Assembly (NCBI GenBank): GCA_035295745.1
Contig: DATGIL010000102.1
Span: 310,001 to 374,000 of the forward strand
Source of the DNA: JAIQFL01 sp035295745
Lineage (GTDB): Bacteria; Acidobacteriota; Terriglobia; Bryobacterales; Bryobacteraceae
DNA: 64,000 nt
Direction: 5' to 3'
The notes beneath the pieces are model-generated. The model worked only from the letters and a program-made list of their open reading frames with translations. It ran no database searches and was not told the DNA's origin. Shown one piece after another: positions 7,441 through 16,071 of this stretch (position 1 is the first letter of the stretch; each line of letters opens with the position of its first letter). The position numbers were made by a program, and so were the translations under genes.

Positions 7441-10400
7441 ATGAAGTTTTTCAGGCGCGCGCGTTTGGCCGTTCTTGCGGCTGGTCTGTGCGCATCGGGT
7501 GTCGCACCCCTTGTGGCCGAGCCCCAACAGCAACAACAGCAACCGCCGTCCACGCCTCCGGCGGGGACTCCGCCCCAGCCTGCGAAACCGCCGGCCGGGA
7601 CACCCCAACAACCGCAGCAACAACCCCCAACGCAGCCGCCGCGAAACCCTTTCGAAACCGTCCCTCAGGCTCAGCCGGAAACTAACCAACAGCCGCCCGC
7701 GCGTCCTGCGGGGCAGCCTCAGATGGAGGCCCCCAAACCCACGCCGACGGCTCCTACGGGTCTCAATGGCCAGGTTATCGAATCCATCGAATTTCGTGGC
7801 GCCCGGCGCGTTCCGCAGGACACCCTGAAGGCCCAGATCACCCAGCGGCCAGGCGACCCGTACGCCGAAGATATCGCCCGCCGCGATTTCATGATCCTCT
7901 GGAACACCGGCCGCTTCGACGATATCCGCCTCGAAACCGAGCCCGGCAAAGACGGCTTGATCGTGCGCTACATCGTGACCGAACGCCGCGTCATTCGCTC
8001 CATCGATTATCAAGGTATTCATTCCGTCACTGTTTCCGAAATCCTAGACCGTTTCAAGGAGCGCAAAGTCGGCCTTTCCGTCGAGTCCCAGTTCGATCCC
8101 GATAAAATCCAGCGCGCCTCCATCGCCCTCAAGGATTTTCTTGCCGAGCGCGGCCACCAGTACGCCACCGTCGAGCCCCAGGTGGAGCAGATTCCTCCGT
8201 CTTCGCTGAAGGTCGTCTTCAACGTCAATGAAGGCCCCAAAGTGAAGGTCGGCAAGATCGACATTGAGGGCAACAACGCCTTCAATGACCGCTGGGTAAT
8301 CTCCCAGATGAAGAACCTGCACGCCTACGGCATCCCGCATTCGGTCATCGCCGAGAGCGTTTTCCCCAAGACGTTCGACGAGGCCAAGCTCGAGGAAGAC
8401 AAGGAACGTATCCGCCAGGCGTACCAGGACAAGGGCTACTTCAACGCCACCGTGCTCGATGAGACCGTCAACATCGTGCCGCGGGGCGGCCGCGGGTGGC
8501 GCCTGCCTCTGATCAAGATGAACAACCCCGGCATCTATGCCGACATCACGATCCCCGTGCAGGAAGGCCGCCTGTATCACCTCAACGAGGCGAAATTCCA
8601 GGGCGTGAAGTTGTTCCGCGAACCCACGGTGCTGCTGAACCTCTTCGGCATGCATCAGGGCGACGTCTTCTCGACCGACAAGCTGCGCAAAGGCATCGAG
8701 AACCTGCGCAAGCTCTATGGCCAGTTCGGCTACATCGATTTCGTTCCCGAGCCTTCGTTCGATGTCATCCCGAACACCGACAAGATCGATCTCACCATCA
8801 CTGCCGATGAAGGCCGCCAGTTCTTCATCCGCCGCATCGATTTCTCAGGTAACACCACCACGCGCGACAAAGTCATCCGCCGCGAGATCCTGCTCGATGA
8901 AGGCGACATGTTCAATACCCAGTTGTGGGACTACAGCATCCTCCGGCTGAACCAGCTCGGGTATTTCGAAATGCTGAAGAAGGATGAGGCGGCCACCATC
9001 AACCGCAATCCTCAGTCCAATACCGTGGACATTACCCTCAAGGTCAAGGAGCGCGGCAAGAACTCGATCGGATTGAACGGCGGCGTTTCGGGTATCGCGG
9101 GAAGCTTCGTTGGATTCAACTACTCCACCAACAACTTCCTCGGCTTGGGTGAAACCCTCTCGCTCGAATCCCAGCTCGGCACCCGCATGCGCAACGTGAG
9201 CCTGGGTTTCACGGAGCCTTACTTCCTCGATCGGCCTCTGCAACTCGGTTTCGTGGTTTATCTGCGCCGTTTCGACTTCAATCAGGGCCGCGAGGCGTCG
9301 ATTCTGGCCGGTCAGAACCTGATCCCGCTCTACAATCAGTTGGGCACGCAGAACCTGCTCAACTACGTGCAGAACAGCCACGGTGTTAACATTTCGGCCA
9401 GCTACCCGCTGCGCCGCAGTTTCGCGCGCGTCGGTGTGACCCTCGGGTATGACATCTCCAACGTCATCACCCAGACCACTGCCGCCACCAACTACTTCCA
9501 GTACATTAATTTCTCGGGCGTCGCCGGACCCAACTCGCTGGATGGCATCCGCACCGTCCACGTAGTGCCGTCTTATTCGTATAACACCGTCAACCACCCC
9601 ATCGATCCCACCGGCGGCCGCAGCCTGTTCATCTCCACCGATATCGCCGGCAGCGTGTTGGGTGGCAACGTCAACACCATCAGCCCCACTATCGATGCCA
9701 AGTATTTCAAGCCGGCTCCCTGGCACAAGACTCACATCCTGGCTTTTCACGCGATGACTTCGATCATCACCGGGTACAACGGCAAGTACGTACCGCCGTT
9801 CTCCCGCCGGTTCATGGGCGGTGAGCAGGATATCCGCGGTTTCGAAATCTGGGGCATCACCCCGATCGCGTTTATTCCCTCCTCCACGCCGGTAACCGTG
9901 CTCAATGACGATGGCACCGCGCGTACCCAGAAGACCATCAGTAACGGCGCCGTGGTAAGCACTCCGGTGACCATGACGGTGCCTTCTTACCAGCTCATCA
10001 CTCCCGGCGGTGATGCCCAGGCACTCTTCAATTTCGAATACCGCATCAAGATCATCGGCCCGGTTACGCTGGCGCCGTTCTTCGACGCCGGCGTCGACAA
10101 GATCCTGCGCGCCAATCAGCTCACCATGGTGGCCAGCCGCGTGAACGATCTGAACTCGCAATTCCCGCAGGCCGGCTTCACGGGCCAAGTGCAGATTGCG
10201 CCCGGCACCGAACGTCCGCGCGCATCCACAGGGCTGGAATTGCAAGTCATGCTTCCCGTGGTGAACGCGCCGTTCCGCCTGTACTTCGCCTACAACCCGT
10301 CGGTGGTTCGCGAGTACCTCCAGCCGCCGATCGTGGCGGATCGTTCCTCGTTCCCCAACAACGCGACCTTCTTACAGTCGGTCGCCACCTATGGCCAGGC

Positions 10401-10458
10401 GTACCCGTTCTTCGAGAAACGGACGATGTTCCGCTTCACGATCGGCAGGACCTTTTAA
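7441..10458 (+). CDS. bamA: Outer-membrane protein assembly factor BamA
   Basis: 1005 aa from the ATG at 7441 (GGAAAGG about 10 bp upstream). Signal peptide about residues 1-27. Residues 28-105 are a Pro/Gln-rich linker not found in proteobacterial BamA. The POTRA repeats follow (first at about 110: 'NGQVIESIEFRGARRVPQDTLKAQI'; later ones 'VKVGKIDIEGNNAFND', 'QFFIRRIDFSGNTTTRDKVIRREILLDEGD'). The 16-stranded barrel starts near residue 540 and includes the loop-6 motif as 'FMGGEQDIRGFEIWG' (RGF), a BamA hallmark. It folds and inserts outer-membrane proteins. The two genes downstream encode Skp-like periplasmic chaperones, the usual neighbours, so this is an envelope biogenesis operon. Confidence 0.96.
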   Translation: MKFFRRARLAVLAAGLCASGVAPLVAEPQQQQQQPPSTPPAGTPPQPAKPPAGTPQQPQQQPPTQPPRNPFETVPQAQPETNQQPPARPAGQPQMEAPKPTPTAPTGLNGQVIESIEFRGARRVPQDTLKAQITQRPGDPYAEDIARRDFMILWNTGRFDDIRLETEPGKDGLIVRYIVTERRVIRSIDYQGIHSVTVSEILDRFKERKVGLSVESQFDPDKIQRASIALKDFLAERGHQYATVEPQVEQIPPSSLKVVFNVNEGPKVKVGKIDIEGNNAFNDRWVISQMKNLHAYGIPHSVIAESVFPKTFDEAKLEEDKERIRQAYQDKGYFNATVLDETVNIVPRGGRGWRLPLIKMNNPGIYADITIPVQEGRLYHLNEAKFQGVKLFREPTVLLNLFGMHQGDVFSTDKLRKGIENLRKLYGQFGYIDFVPEPSFDVIPNTDKIDLTITADEGRQFFIRRIDFSGNTTTRDKVIRREILLDEGDMFNTQLWDYSILRLNQLGYFEMLKKDEAATINRNPQSNTVDITLKVKERGKNSIGLNGGVSGIAGSFVGFNYSTNNFLGLGETLSLESQLGTRMRNVSLGFTEPYFLDRPLQLGFVVYLRRFDFNQGREASILAGQNLIPLYNQLGTQNLLNYVQNSHGVNISASYPLRRSFARVGVTLGYDISNVITQTTAATNYFQYINFSGVAGPNSLDGIRTVHVVPSYSYNTVNHPIDPTGGRSLFISTDIAGSVLGGNVNTISPTIDAKYFKPAPWHKTHILAFHAMTSIITGYNGKYVPPFSRRFMGGEQDIRGFEIWGITPIAFIPSSTPVTVLNDDGTARTQKTISNGAVVSTPVTMTVPSYQLITPGGDAQALFNFEYRIKIIGPVTLAPFFDAGVDKILRANQLTMVASRVNDLNSQFPQAGFTGQVQIAPGTERPRASTGLELQVMLPVVNAPFRLYFAYNPSVVREYLQPPIVADRSSFPNNATFLQSVATYGQAYPFFEKRTMFRFTIGRTF

Positions 10459-10511
10459 CAGCCAGGCAGTCTGTCAATGTGGTAGTATTTTCACACCTAG
10501 GAGTTTTTAGC

Positions 10512-11126
10512 TTGAAGAAGAGTTTTACAGTTCTCCCCACTTTGGTTTTGGGAATGGCCGCGATGGCAAACGCCCAGACCGCGGTCCCGACCAAGGTCGC
10601 GATCATTCACATTCAGCAAGCCATCGTCAACACCAAGGATGGCCAGAAGGCTCAGGCCGACTTGGGCACTCGTTTTGGCCCCAAGCGCTCAGCCCTGGAG
10701 AAGAAGCAGTCGGATTTGGCCAATCTTCAAGACCAGTTGAAGAAGGGCAGCGCCACCATGAGCGATGACGCCAAAGCCAAAATGGCACGCGACATCGACG
10801 CCCTCAACAAAGAGTTGACCCGCGGGGGCGAGGACTACGACGCCGAAGTGCAGCAGGAAGAAGGCAAGATCATGAACGATCTTGGCCAGAAGATGCTCGA
10901 CGTCGTGGGTAAGTATGCCGCCCAGAATGGCTATGCCATGGTTTTGGATGTGAGCCAGCAGCAGACCGTTCTGTGGGCCGATCCTGCCGTAAACATTACC
11001 GCCGAGTGCATCAAGTTGTATGACCAGGCGCATCCCGGCACCGGTGCCGCGCCGGCTCCCGCAACTGGCACGCCGGCGGCCACCAAGCCGACCCCGCCTG
11101 TGGTCCCCCCGGGAAAGAAGCAGTAA
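10512..11126 (+). CDS. OmpH/Skp-family periplasmic chaperone, paralogue 1
   Basis: 204 aa. A TTG at 10512 is preferred because CTAGGAG lies 8 bp upstream and the signal peptide begins there (LKKSFTVLPTLVLGMAAMANA); the frame extends to 10479. Mature protein: strand 'KVAIIHIQQAIVNTKDGQKAQADL', then a long coiled-coil hairpin (about 60-125: 'ALEKKQSDLANLQDQLKKG', 'DAKAKMARDIDALNKEL'), then the closing 'GYAMVLDVSQQQTVLWADPAVNITAECIKLYD'. This is the Skp fold, whose trimer holds unfolded outer-membrane proteins for BamA. The tail (about 175-204) is Pro/Ala/Thr-rich. It lies 53 bp after bamA and upstream of a close paralogue. Confidence 0.9.
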   Translation: MKKSFTVLPTLVLGMAAMANAQTAVPTKVAIIHIQQAIVNTKDGQKAQADLGTRFGPKRSALEKKQSDLANLQDQLKKGSATMSDDAKAKMARDIDALNKELTRGGEDYDAEVQQEEGKIMNDLGQKMLDVVGKYAAQNGYAMVLDVSQQQTVLWADPAVNITAECIKLYDQAHPGTGAAPAPATGTPAATKPTPPVVPPGKKQ

Positions 11127-11163
11127 GCAGCCGCTTTGCCGGTTGTGTTGTAATGGTTTATGT

Positions 11164-11190
11164 CGGGGCCGGGCACTCCCGGCCCCGTTT
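11164..11190 (+). terminator. Strong intergenic hairpin between the two skp-like genes
   Basis: 10-bp perfect stem CGGGGCCGGG / CCCGGCCCCG with loop CACT, followed by TTTCATCTTT. The downstream gene starts 22 bp after it, so it may be a partial terminator or an RNA stabiliser that sets unequal expression of the two chaperones. Confidence 0.6.
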
Positions 11191-11211
11191 CATCTTTAGG
11201 AGCATCGTAGT

Positions 11212-11832
11212 TTGAAACTTCACACCGCAGTCGTTTCCGCAGTGATGTTCGCCATCTCTGCATGGGCTCAGACGCCCGCGCCGGCCCCGGCACCTCCTGC
11301 TGCCGGCAAAAACCCGATCCGGGTGGCCACGATCCACATCCAGAACGCCATCATCCAAACCAAGGAAGGACAGAAGGCTGCGTCTGACCTGCAGGCCAAA
11401 TATCTGCCTCGCCGCCAGGAACTGGAGAAGAAGCAGAGCGACATCACCGCGATTCAGAATCAGATGAGGACCGGCAGCGCCACCATGAGTGACGCCGCCA
11501 AGGCCAAGCTGCAGCGCGATTACGACACCAACAGCAAGGAGTTCAAGCGCAACGCTGACGATTTCGAAGCCGAAGTGCAGCAGGAAGAGAACAAGATCAT
11601 GAATGGCCTCGGACAGAAGCTCATGGACGTGGTCATCAAGTACGCCACCCAGAACTCGATCGCCGTCGTGGTGGATGTCAGCAGCCAGAGTTCCAACGTC
11701 TTGTGGGCCGATCCTGCGATCGACATCACCAACGAAGTGATCAAGCTCTACGATCAGGCGCACCCTTCCGCCGGCGCCCCTCCGGCTCCCGCTCCGGCAA
11801 AGCCGCCTGCCGCTCCTCCCGCCAAGAAGTAG
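11212..11832 (+). CDS. OmpH/Skp-family periplasmic chaperone, paralogue 2
   Basis: 206 aa from a TTG start with TAGGAG 9 bp upstream, the same start arrangement as paralogue 1. Signal peptide about residues 1-20 (ending AWA). The domain order is identical: 'IRVATIHIQNAIIQTKEGQKAASDL', coiled-coil arms (about 65-135: 'LEKKQSDITAIQNQMRTG'), 'SIAVVVDVSSQSSNVLWADPAIDITNEVIKLYD', then a Pro/Ala/Lys tail. Tandem duplication is evident from near-identical blocks such as 'SATMSD' and 'AEVQQEE'. It probably works with paralogue 1 as an OMP chaperone; heterotrimers are possible but unproven. The next gene begins 4 bp after its stop. Confidence 0.9.
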   Translation: MKLHTAVVSAVMFAISAWAQTPAPAPAPPAAGKNPIRVATIHIQNAIIQTKEGQKAASDLQAKYLPRRQELEKKQSDITAIQNQMRTGSATMSDAAKAKLQRDYDTNSKEFKRNADDFEAEVQQEENKIMNGLGQKLMDVVIKYATQNSIAVVVDVSSQSSNVLWADPAIDITNEVIKLYDQAHPSAGAPPAPAPAKPPAAPPAKK

Positions 11833-11836
11833 GAAG

Positions 11837-12607
11837 ATGGCGTTTCTGATTGCGGTCGCGCTGTTCCTGAATTGTCCTCCGAGTCAGGCACAGGCGCAGG
11901 CACCAGCGTCAGGGCAACTCCTGGAATTCGAAGTCGCGTCCATCAAGCCGAACAAAACCAATGAGCGGATGTACTACGGACTTCGCAACGCCAGTCTGAC
12001 TGTCAGGAACATGCCAGTGAAGGGCCTGATCCAAATTGCCTACGGGAAAAGAGACTTCCAGATTACCGGTGGACCGGCCTGGATTGCTTCGGAGTGTTTC
12101 GATATCGATGCGAAAGCGGAACGCCCGCTAAAAGCCACCCACGATATGGAGAAATCGCTCCTGGCAAGCAGGTTCCATTTGCAGCTTCACCGCGAGACCA
12201 AAGAAACCGCCCTCTATTCTCTGGTTGTCGCCCGTGGCGGCCTCAAGATGAAATTATCGGCCGACCAGACCGACCCGGAGAAAGGCGGCCCAAAAGAACT
12301 GGCCCAGGGACGGATCGTTGGTGAAGGCATCCCCCTGTATGTGATTATGAATCTGCTTTCGAACATGCTGGGCCGCGCTGTCATCAATAACACGGGCCTC
12401 ACCGGCAAATTCGACGTCAATCTGCAGCCCGTTCCCGATTCGCTGCAAGTGCCGGCTGACCCCGCGGACCCCCTGGCCCAGGCGGATGCCTTGAATCTCG
12501 CCATCATTGACGCGGTCGAGAAGCAGTTGGGGCTGAAACTGGAATCCATCAAGGCCCCAGGCGAAGTTCTCGTAATCGATCACATTGAGCGTCCATCCGC
12601 GAATTGA
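11837..12607 (+). CDS. TIGR03435-type soil-associated protein
   Basis: 256 aa, ATG 4 bp after the stop of the second skp-like gene, so likely translationally coupled to it. Signal peptide about 1-20. Family blocks: 'LEFEVASIKPNKTNERMYYGLRNASLTVRNMPVKGLIQIAYGKRDFQITGGPAWIASECFDIDAKAE', 'LLASRFHLQLHRETKETALYSLVVARGGLKMK', 'LLSNMLGRAVINNTGLTGKFDVNL' and the C-terminal 'LGLKLESIKAPGEVLVIDHIERPSAN'. Function is unknown for the family. Placement behind bamA and skp genes may be incidental. It converges with the Tricorn-like gene, with only 6 bp between the stops. Confidence 0.9.
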   Translation: MAFLIAVALFLNCPPSQAQAQAPASGQLLEFEVASIKPNKTNERMYYGLRNASLTVRNMPVKGLIQIAYGKRDFQITGGPAWIASECFDIDAKAERPLKATHDMEKSLLASRFHLQLHRETKETALYSLVVARGGLKMKLSADQTDPEKGGPKELAQGRIVGEGIPLYVIMNLLSNMLGRAVINNTGLTGKFDVNLQPVPDSLQVPADPADPLAQADALNLAIIDAVEKQLGLKLESIKAPGEVLVIDHIERPSAN

Positions 12608-12613
12608 GCCGCG

Positions 12614-15600
12614 CTAATTCTTAGGCGTGCTCTTCTTCCGCTCGCCCCAAGTCGGCGGCGCAGGCTCCGTCGTCATACGCGTCACCGGCTTCTCCTTCAG
12701 CATCCGCATCGCTTCCGTCACTGCGCGCTCCAGTTGCGGATCGTGTCCCGCGATCACGTCTTTGGGCCAGTTCTCGACGTCGATATCCGGGGCCGTCCCT
12801 TCGTTCTCGACTGCCCACTTGCCATCCCGCGTGAAGAACCCGCCGCGAGGCGCGATCATTGAGCCGCCGTCCACAAACGCCGGCGTATCGGCCGTATGGA
12901 CCAGGCCGCCCCAAGTCCGCTTGCCCACCAGCGTGCCGACATGCCGCCGGTGGAACATCCACGGCATGAAATCCCCGCCGGACCCCGCCATTTCATTGAT
13001 GATCATCACCTTCGGCCCCCAGATTCCGGCCGAAGGGCTGGTGAAGGGATAACGGTCACCGGCGACATTGTTGAAGTACCCGTCGAACTCGCGCTCCAGC
13101 ACATCGATGATGTAGTCCGCCGCCGAGCCGCCGCTGTTGTAGCGCTCGTCCACCACCACGCCCTGCTTGTCCTGCTGCGCAAAGAAGTAGCGGTTGAAAC
13201 TGGCGTATCCGGGCTGGCCCGTGCTGGGCACGTAGACGTAAGCCAACTGTCCGTTTGAGAGCTTGTCCACTAGCCGGCGATTGGCTTCCACCCAGGCGCG
13301 CGTGCGCAGGCCCTGCTCGTTCGCCGTCGGCAACACCGTGACCTGCCGCGCGCCTTCCATCGAGGGACGGCTGTTCACGGTGAGCACGGTCTGATGGTTG
13401 GCGGTGCCGTCAAGCAGCCGGTAGATATTGTCCGGCGCCTTCAAGGGCTCGCCGTTGATCGCCAGGATGAAGTCTCCCGTGTTGACATCCACTCCGGGCG
13501 TCGCCAGCGGCGCGTTGAGTTCCGGATTCCAGCTCTCGTTGTCGTAGATGCGGGTGATCTTGTAGTAGCCGTTTTCGATGGCGAAATCGGCGCCGAGCAG
13601 GCCGCCGGGAGAGGGCGGCAGCGCGGGCATGTCGCCGCCGCGCACGAACGAGTGGCCCACCGCGATCTCCGAACCCATGTTGTCGAGCAGGTAGTTCAGG
13701 TCGGCGCGGTGATTGACGTACGGCAGCAACTGGCCGTACATCTCCTTCATCTTGGGCCAGTCCGCGCCGTGCATGTTGGGGACATAGAGGTAGTCGCGCT
13801 GATTGCGCCAGCCTTCGTAGAAGATCTGCTTGAACTCTTCCTTAGGTTCCAGGTACATGCGCAGCGAGATATTGATCCGCCCGGTGCCGGCTTGCGGCGC
13901 CGCGCGATCGGCATCCACCAGGAAGACCGCGGGACCCGCAGCCGCCGTCGCGCCGCCGCGGCCTCCACGACCGCCCGCGCCTCCTCCGCCCGTGCGATAG
14001 ACCAGCTTGTGTCCATCCGCGCTGACGTCGTATCCGGCCACTCCGGTCGCGAACGGGGCCGCGCGACGATCGCTGATGCGATACCGCATCAACACCGCGC
14101 CACCGCCTCCTTCGCCTCCCGGCGCGGCCCCACGCCCGCCTCCCTCCGGAGTCTCGACGTAGTAGACCGTGCCCGCGACACCGGCGTGCAGCCGTGAGTA
14201 CTGCCGCGCCGGAATGCCCGGCACCGCGAGAATCCGATGCTGAATCCCGTCGAAGTCGATCTGCACCGTAACCGGTCCGCGAGGCGCCGGCGGCGCGGGC
14301 GCATCGCCTTCCTGCGCATTGGCGCCGCGTCCGCCGCGTCCACCTCCTCCTCCGCCCGCCGGAGCGCTACCCACACCCTTGTCCTCATCGCTTTCGGGAA
14401 GCAGCGGGCTCGCCTCGCCCTTCTTGAGCACCGCCAGGTACAGTCCGAAGTTCTCGTTGTGATCGTACGAGGTCATGTCGAGCCACTGCGACTTCAGACC
14501 GAAATCCGTAGAGGCGAGGAACCACAGATACTTCCCGCTGGCATCCCAAGCCGGCCAGACCGCGTCCGCCAGCGCGTCAGTAAGCTGCTTCGACTCCCCG
14601 GTCTCCACGTTCGCCACGAAGATCGCGTGGTAGAGCGACTTCAAACGGCTCGAGTATGCCACCCACTTTGAGTCGGGACTCCACACCGGATTCAACGTCC
14701 GCTCCGGCACCATCCACGGGTCGTTGCCCACGATCTTCGTCTGGCCCGAGGCCACGTCGAGCACCCAGACCTTCAGGTTGGTGTCCGTGTACACGATCTT
14801 CTTCGAGTCCGGCGACCACGACGCCGTGTAGTAGTGGGTGGGATGGGGCAGCGTGATCTCGCGCGGCGGCGTCAGGCCGTCAGGCGTCTCGATCACCAGC
14901 TTGTACTCGCCCGAGCGATCGCTGAAGTACGAGATCGACCTGCCGTCCGGCGACCACGAAGGCTCGTGTTCGGCTGAGCCGCTGGAGTGGGTCAGGTTGC
15001 GGACGTCGCCCTTCTCCGCAGGCACGGTGAAGATCTCGCCGCGAGCTTCCACGGCCAGGCGCTTGCCTGTCGGAGAGAGCACCAGGTTGCTCATGCGGCT
15101 GGTGATGTCTTCCCACTTCGGCATCATCCAGGGGAAATCGCCAGTGGCGGTGATGTTCACGATCTGCGCCTTACCGGTCTTCGGGTCGAGCAGGTGAATG
15201 AAGCCGGCCTGTTCGAATACCGCGACGCCGCCGCCGGTGTCGAGGGTCTTCACGTCGAAGTCGGTGAACCTGGTCTGCTGCGCCAGTTTCTTCGACTTGG
15301 TGTCGTACGACCAGACATTGGCCACTCCGTCGCGATCGGAGATGAAGTAGACGGTGTCGCCGAGCCACGCCGGGTCCATGTCCTTGGAGTCGGTCCACGG
15401 CGGCGACACCAGGTCGAAGGTCTTCAAATCGACGATCCAGATGGGGCGGTTCTGTCCTCCGCGGTAATTGCGTCTCTCCTCGTCCCAGGAGTTGTTCATG
15501 CGGTAGGCGATGTGGCTCCCATCGGCGGAGATCTTGCCCTGATATCCGCGCGGCAGTTGCATGGGCTCCTCGACGCCGCCTTCTACGGGAACGGTCCAGA

Positions 15601-16012
15601 AGCGCGGCGCCGCACTCGGTGCCCAGGTCGCGCGGGCCGAGGCAAAGACCACGGACTTCCCGTCGGGCGTCCAGCCCTCCACCGTATCGGAGCCCGGATG
15701 CCAGGTGAGGCGCTTCGGCTCTCCGCCTTCCGCGGGCATCACGTAGACGTCGGTGTTCCCTGCGTACTCGGCGCTGAAGGCGATCCACTTGCCGTCGGGC
15801 GAGAAGTGCGGATTGCTGGTCTGGCCCTGGAAGCTGGTGAGGCGGCGCGCCATGCCTCCGGAGCGCTCCACGATCCAGATGTTGTTCGCATACGCGAAGG
15901 CGATGTGGGTGGCGCTGACGGTGGGCATGCGCAGCAGCCTCGTAGTGCCCGCGGCGTAAGCCGATGTGATCAGAGAGGCGACCGCTAATACGAGCGAAAG
16001 ACGCTTGGACAT
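12614..16012 (-). CDS. Tricorn-like S41 peptidase with WD/TolB-type propellers
   Basis: 1132 aa, GAGGAG upstream of the ATG, signal peptide about 1-20. N-terminal half: repeated 'SPDGKWIAFSAEYAGNTDVYVMPAEGG' and 'WSPDGRSISYFSDRSGEYKL' blades form PD40/TolB-type propellers (about 30-570). A Gly/Arg-rich low-complexity insertion lies near 555-590 and another near 675-695. Then the core: 'VGHSFVRGGD' (about 795), a PDZ-like domain ('GDFILAINGEPLKAPDNIYRLLDG', about 855-900), and the S41 fold with 'INEMAGSGGD' (serine near 1011) and 'GKRTWGGLV'. This is the architecture of Tricorn protease, which trims peptides; here export to the periplasm is predicted, unlike the archaeal cytosolic enzyme. Confidence 0.93.
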   Translation of the reverse strand: MSKRLSLVLAVASLITSAYAAGTTRLLRMPTVSATHIAFAYANNIWIVERSGGMARRLTSFQGQTSNPHFSPDGKWIAFSAEYAGNTDVYVMPAEGGEPKRLTWHPGSDTVEGWTPDGKSVVFASARATWAPSAAPRFWTVPVEGGVEEPMQLPRGYQGKISADGSHIAYRMNNSWDEERRNYRGGQNRPIWIVDLKTFDLVSPPWTDSKDMDPAWLGDTVYFISDRDGVANVWSYDTKSKKLAQQTRFTDFDVKTLDTGGGVAVFEQAGFIHLLDPKTGKAQIVNITATGDFPWMMPKWEDITSRMSNLVLSPTGKRLAVEARGEIFTVPAEKGDVRNLTHSSGSAEHEPSWSPDGRSISYFSDRSGEYKLVIETPDGLTPPREITLPHPTHYYTASWSPDSKKIVYTDTNLKVWVLDVASGQTKIVGNDPWMVPERTLNPVWSPDSKWVAYSSRLKSLYHAIFVANVETGESKQLTDALADAVWPAWDASGKYLWFLASTDFGLKSQWLDMTSYDHNENFGLYLAVLKKGEASPLLPESDEDKGVGSAPAGGGGGGRGGRGANAQEGDAPAPPAPRGPVTVQIDFDGIQHRILAVPGIPARQYSRLHAGVAGTVYYVETPEGGGRGAAPGGEGGGGAVLMRYRISDRRAAPFATGVAGYDVSADGHKLVYRTGGGGAGGRGGRGGATAAAGPAVFLVDADRAAPQAGTGRINISLRMYLEPKEEFKQIFYEGWRNQRDYLYVPNMHGADWPKMKEMYGQLLPYVNHRADLNYLLDNMGSEIAVGHSFVRGGDMPALPPSPGGLLGADFAIENGYYKITRIYDNESWNPELNAPLATPGVDVNTGDFILAINGEPLKAPDNIYRLLDGTANHQTVLTVNSRPSMEGARQVTVLPTANEQGLRTRAWVEANRRLVDKLSNGQLAYVYVPSTGQPGYASFNRYFFAQQDKQGVVVDERYNSGGSAADYIIDVLEREFDGYFNNVAGDRYPFTSPSAGIWGPKVMIINEMAGSGGDFMPWMFHRRHVGTLVGKRTWGGLVHTADTPAFVDGGSMIAPRGGFFTRDGKWAVENEGTAPDIDVENWPKDVIAGHDPQLERAVTEAMRMLKEKPVTRMTTEPAPPTWGERKKSTPKN

Positions 16013-16071
16013 AACTAACTCCTCGGAACCGTTTCGCTACAGTTTATACGAAAGCGGCGACGTGGAGAGGA

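Noticed and set aside
8845..10245. 466-aa minus-strand ORF opposite bamA
   Set aside because: Antisense shadow caused by high GC codon bias in bamA; no domain.
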